In this document: piece by piece, positions 60,130-64,000 of the stretch
Position numbering within the stretch: position 1 is the stretch's first letter
How the letters are laid out: each line of letters opens with the position of its first letter
Source: Theobroma cacao
Lineage: Eukaryota; Streptophyta; Magnoliopsida; Malvales; Malvaceae
Assembly: GCF_000208745.1 (NCBI RefSeq)
Contig: NC_030854.1
Span: 35,049,174 to 35,113,173 of the forward strand
Length of the DNA: 64,000 bases
Direction of reading: 5' to 3'
The notes under the pieces: model-generated
What the model saw: only the letters and a program-made list of their open reading frames with translations
What the model was told of the DNA's origin: nothing
Database searches by the model: none
Program-made: the position numbers and the translations under genes

Positions 60130-60690
60130 AAAAAAAGAAAGGAATTGATCATGGAAGGTTACGATGAAACCGAGAAAAATGACCCACAAAATTAGAGTTG
60201 GTTAAGGCTTCTGTTTTTGTTGCTAGTTTGGTTTTTGTTTAGGTCATGGAAATGATAGCCGGTTCCCTATGGCTTATTGTGCAGCCGGTTCCCTATGGCT
60301 TATTGTGCAGCAAAATCTTTTGCAAGTGTACAGTTTTTTTGCCCATTCCCCTTTTAGCATCCTAACTAAAGCATGTCATTTGCTACTACTCATGAGGTTG
60401 GAATAATCACCTAGATATCTTGGGGAGCAATCGCTCGATTTTGGTAAATTTGTGCGAGCATTGGCCCCATAGACGGACGACTATATTAGCAAAGCTATTG
60501 CTCCATTTGCTTGACTTTTCTCAAGTTGCATCTGCATTTGTTTTGCTGCATTTTGTCTATTATATCTTTTTTTTTATTCTTTTTTCGATTAGACTTAATT
60601 TTTTCTTTCCAAAAGTCTTGGTCGCCAATGGTGGGCGTGCTGTGACCAATGCTATTGGCGTGCATTGACAGATAACAGGTTAAATTTTTT
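60130..60690 (+). ncRNA. Module M4 copy F: hairpin-forming block
   Basis: GGGGAGCAATCGCTCG (60422-60437) pairs with CGAGCATTGGCCCC (60454-60467). Downstream ATTGCTCC (60497-60504) is complementary to GGAGCAAT. Candidate structured RNA only. Confidence 0.3.
60257..60308 (+). repeat. 26-bp perfect tandem duplication
   Basis: AGCCGGTTCCCTATGGCTTA begins both copies (60257 and 60283). Not present in the other M4 copies. Confidence 0.9.
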
Positions 60691-60699
60691 CTAGAAACG

Positions 60700-61799
60700 A
60701 ATATTACACCTTATTATAATATTTTATTTTTTATTACCGAATTAGTAGATTAAGTAGCTACAATGTTTTTCACTTTAATATTACAATCGTTCAATTTTAC
60801 TTGTTTATTGTGGAGATTATATCAAAACCCACACTTATACATGATTAAAATTTTTTTGATGATATGTTTCTGTCAAATGAAATAATGGGTATTATATTTT
60901 TTTGAACTAAAACAAACAAATTTTCTTTCTTTTTTTTTAATAAATGAAAACAAACTTTCGCTCTCAATCCAACTGTCAATGTTATTTGGTCTTTATTGTT
61001 CATCTGTTGGTTTTCTTCATTCTATTGTTCTTCTCCCTCTCACCTTCCTTTTAAATAATTTCAGGAATGGTTTTTTTTTCTTCATAATGGGAAAAAAGAA
61101 TCTTACTCTTTAGGTAAAAAATCATGCATCAATTAATAAATCAAATACACAAGTACAATTTCAAAATTGGTTGAATCCTATTTTCACAAAATTTTCTTTT
61201 AAAGTTTGAAGCAAATTAAAAATTAGTTTTTTTTTGCAGTTTCATGGACTTTTATAATTTTTCTTCACAATAATGAAATCTTTGGACATTTTTTTTAAAA
61301 AATTAATCACTATGGCTAATTATAAAGAAATTGAGAATATGTTTTTCAAAAAAAATAAAGAAATTGAGAAAATTTTGTATTGAGTTTTAGTTATATCTAT
61401 TGCCTTTTCTCCTTACTTTAATATTGAATTAATAATATTTTAATTATAGCTAATCAAAGAAAATTGAATGAATGAGAGTTAATTTGGTGCTAATTATATG
61501 ATTTTGTTTACGCCTTATTCATAGTTTATTTTCAATAGCCGGTGGTGATAACTAGGCAATTGTCAACAGCAACCGCACTTGACCAGCAGACTAGTCCAAA
61601 CGCGCCACGTCGCACGGTAAACTGATTTCTCAGCTCCGGATTTTAGTTGCCTTCAATTTCCCCTTTCTCACGATAGCCGAAATTACAAGGAATGGAGCCA
61701 TCTACTTTGAATGATATTTTTTTTTTATTTTTAAGTATCTTAAATTGATTAAAGAAGGGGGCTAAAATAAGGGATGTTGAAAATTTACCTTTTTTTTTT
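60700..61799 (+). repeat. Module M5 copy F
   Basis: AT-rich tail shared with units A, C and D; ends with ATAAGGGATGTTGAAAATTTACC as in D (48500). No gene. Confidence 0.5.
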
Positions 61800-64000
61800 T
61801 AAATTGATTCCGTTTACACTTCTTTGTGTTGACTAAAACTAGCTCCGTGAAGAACTTTATAAAAAAGGGAGAGGGAGAGAAAGAAGTTGAGAGAGATAGT
61901 AGATAAGAGAGCAAGAGAAAAATAAGCATATAAATTTTTTTGTACTTTTCTCTGCTTGAGAACTTAATTGGTTTTTCTCTCTTTAAATAGGTTACAAATT
62001 ACATTATATAAGGAAACTTTGTCCAACAATAAGGAGAGATTATAGGGTCAATGATGGTGTATCAATCTTCCAAAATTGGTTCAATGTTTCTTTACCGAAA
62101 ATATTGCAACACATGTCGCTAATCTTGCTGTTGACCTGTTGTCATGTCTACTGCTGATTTGCTGTTGATTTATGAGTGATTTGGTGTTGTTTTGTGAGAG
62201 ATTTCTCGTTGGTTTGTGATTGATTTATTATTGGTTTGTGGGAGATGATAATGTTCAACTTTCTCGCTCAAACTTGACATGGAAGGAGACCATAGTCCAA
62301 GTTTGCCACGAAATGCTTCAAAAGTGTGTCGAGGTAATGCCTTAGTGAGAATGTCAGCTACTTGTAGCTTTGAAGAAATAAACTTGGTTTCGAGAGGTCC
62401 TAAGGCCACTTTTTCCCTAACAAAGTGATAGTCAATCTTTATGTGTTTTGTTCTAGCATGAAACACTGGATTAATAGTGAGATAAAGAGTTGATATGTTG
62501 TCACAGAAGCGTAAGGCTGGGTAAACCATATAGAGACCAAGATCACACAATAAGTAGGATAGCCAAGTGAGTTCTGTTGCTATTGAGGCTAAAGCTCGAT
62601 ATTCAGCTTCAGCACTAGATTGAGCCATAGTAGATTGCTTCTTAGAACTCCAAGAAATACAATTACCACTTAGAAATGTGCAGAAACCAGTAGTGGATCG
62701 TCGTGTGGAAGGACAGCTTGCCTAATCTGCAACTATATAAGCACAAAGAACTAAAGGATTTTGAGATATTAATCAAATACTGAATGACATAGTGCCCTTA
62801 ACATATCTAAGAATTCTTTTAACAAGTTGAAAATGGTATTTAGAGGGTGAATGCATAAATTGAGACACAGTTAAAAGTAAAGCTAATATCTGGTCTCGTT
62901 AATGTTAAATATTGTAAGCCACCAACAATGCTTCGATAGAGATAGTGATCTTTAGAAAGTTCAGTGGTGGGGAAGAGTTGTTTTGATGGAAGTGGGGTAA
63001 AGATTGGTTACAATCAAGCATTTGGGCATTAGTAAGAAGATCGATAGCATATTTTGTTTGATTGAGAAAAGACCCTGAGAATACTTATAAACTTTTACAC
63101 CTAGAAAGTAATGAATGAATCTAAGATCTTTCATTGAAAATTCTTTGTTTAATGTTTAAATAAAATCATGTAAGGAGTTTGTATCACTACTTGTGAGAAG
63201 AATGTCATTAACATATACAAGGAGATAAATGATGTTGTGTGTGTTGTGTTTAATGAAAAGTGAAGAATTTGCAGTACTACAAGAAAAACCAATTGAAAGA
63301 AGGAATAAGCTAAAAAGATCAAACCAGCCACGTGGAGCTTGACGAAGACCATATAAGGCTTTCTTTAGTTTGCAAACATGATTGGGTCTACTAGTGTCTT
63401 GAAATCCAAGTGGTTGTTCAAGATAGACAACTTCAAAGTTGATGCCATGGAGGAAGGCATTCTTTACATCCAATTGTCCAATATCCCACTTATGTGCTAA
63501 AGCACTAGTTAAAACACTTTGATAGTAGCTGGTTTAATGACAGGAGAGAAAGTCTCTAAAAAATCTAAGCCCTGCACTTGCTAGTATCTTTTTGCCACGA
63601 ATCAAGCTTTCAATCTTTATAAAGTGCCATCTGACTTAAGTTTTGTCTTGTAAACCCATTTACTTCCAATGACATTCATATCAAATTTTTGTGGAACAAG
63701 GTCCCAAGTTTCATTGGCATGAAGTGCTACAATATCTTCTTCCATTGCAACAAGCCATCATAGATGTTGAAGGGCAGTTTTAAGCGTTTTAGGTTCATGA
63801 GGTATGTGAGCTAGGAATGTGTGTGATAGCGATGCATATTTAGGGTTTTGTTTGACAATTTCACTTTTAGATCTAGTGGTCATTGTATGTGATTTTGTTT
63901 GAGTGCATGATAGAGGATAAGTTGTAGGTGAGAAATATTCATTAAAATTGGGTAGTAAAGGGAGACTATTAGTTTGTGTTGTTCAGGAAGAGGGTATGAT
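61800..64000 (-). mobile_element. Degenerate Ty1/copia retrotransposon (pol), minus strand, cut by window end
   Basis: Read on the minus strand from 64000 down. Reverse transcriptase: WVYKTKLKSDG (about 63640), MDVKNAFLHG (63473 onward), KLKKALYGLRQAPRGW, and YVND (63215-63204) in place of the usual YVDD. RNase H: SSAEAEYRALA (about 62610) and HIKIDYHF to VADILTKALP (62628-62170 frame). Frame breaks and stops separate the pieces, and the catalytic Asp is changed, so it is dead. An LTR-like stretch with TCTCTC tracts lies at about 62160-61830. Gag, integrase and the other LTR lie outside the window. Confidence 0.8.

Noticed and set aside
62170..62628. 152-codon minus frame as a host gene
   Set aside because: It is the RNase H end of a copia polyprotein.
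1..64000. CRISPR arrays, operons, phage or bacterial islands
   Set aside because: All sequence features are of a plant nuclear genome; none of these were seen.

Overview
This window looks like nuclear DNA from a flowering plant, most likely a eudicot. It is strongly A+T rich, its genes are split by short introns with GT/AG borders, it has plant-type TATA boxes (CTATAAATAG), and it is littered with plant LINE, Ty1/copia and MITE-like remnants. One assembly gap (28494-29040) and one isolated N (near 39739) are present. Nothing prokaryotic, no rRNA or tRNA and no CRISPR array was seen. I cannot name the species.

The backbone is a head-to-tail array of six paralogous small genes, all on the + strand, called A to F here: A 2297-3195, B 18070-19226, C 29486-30366, D 36658-44259, E 49748-52431, F 57576-58454. 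I do not recognise the family. The proteins (136-208 residues) have a charged N-terminal helix of coiled-coil type, a shared L-[IV]-x-D-F core, and a Gly/Asn/Asp-rich tail. In all six, by my reading, the start ATG is the last three bases of exon 1 and the intron GT follows directly. A, C and F form one subfamily (three coding exons of identical size, 152 residues each). B is a diverged member with an extra, internally duplicated intron-exon cassette. D and E form a second, more basic subfamily with two coding exons and a long first intron.

The DNA between the genes is also repeated. Each unit carries modules that recur in order after the genes: a post-gene module (M2), a module with GGCCCAAT and a TATA box but no convincing coding region (M3: 10.5, 31.1, 45.5 and 59.2 kb), a strongly conserved hairpin-forming module (M4: 11.8, 32.2, 46.7 and 60.3 kb) and an AT-rich tail (M5). 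A further module (M1, TTTGAGAATGG) occurs about eight times. Decayed first-exon/promoter relics at about 6.0 and 24.4 kb suggest extra dead copies. The window starts and ends inside this duplication landscape.

Comparing paralogous segments exposes individual insertions: two LINE 3' fragments with target-site duplications (19879-20246, 22462-22755), a hAT-like element with an 8-bp duplication inside gene D's intron (37738-38876), a PIF/Harbinger-like MITE flanked by TTA (47383-47809), foldback elements, and degenerate LINE bodies at 13.1-14.0, 21.2-22.0, 40.8-42.8 and 54.5-55.3 kb. A degenerate Ty1/copia element on the minus strand fills 61.8-64.0 kb. A separate candidate spliced small gene lies on the minus strand at 15.9-17.2 kb, between A and B. 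Gene E's intron holds a minisatellite of about 53-bp base period, and gene F's promoter has 65-bp tandem repeats.
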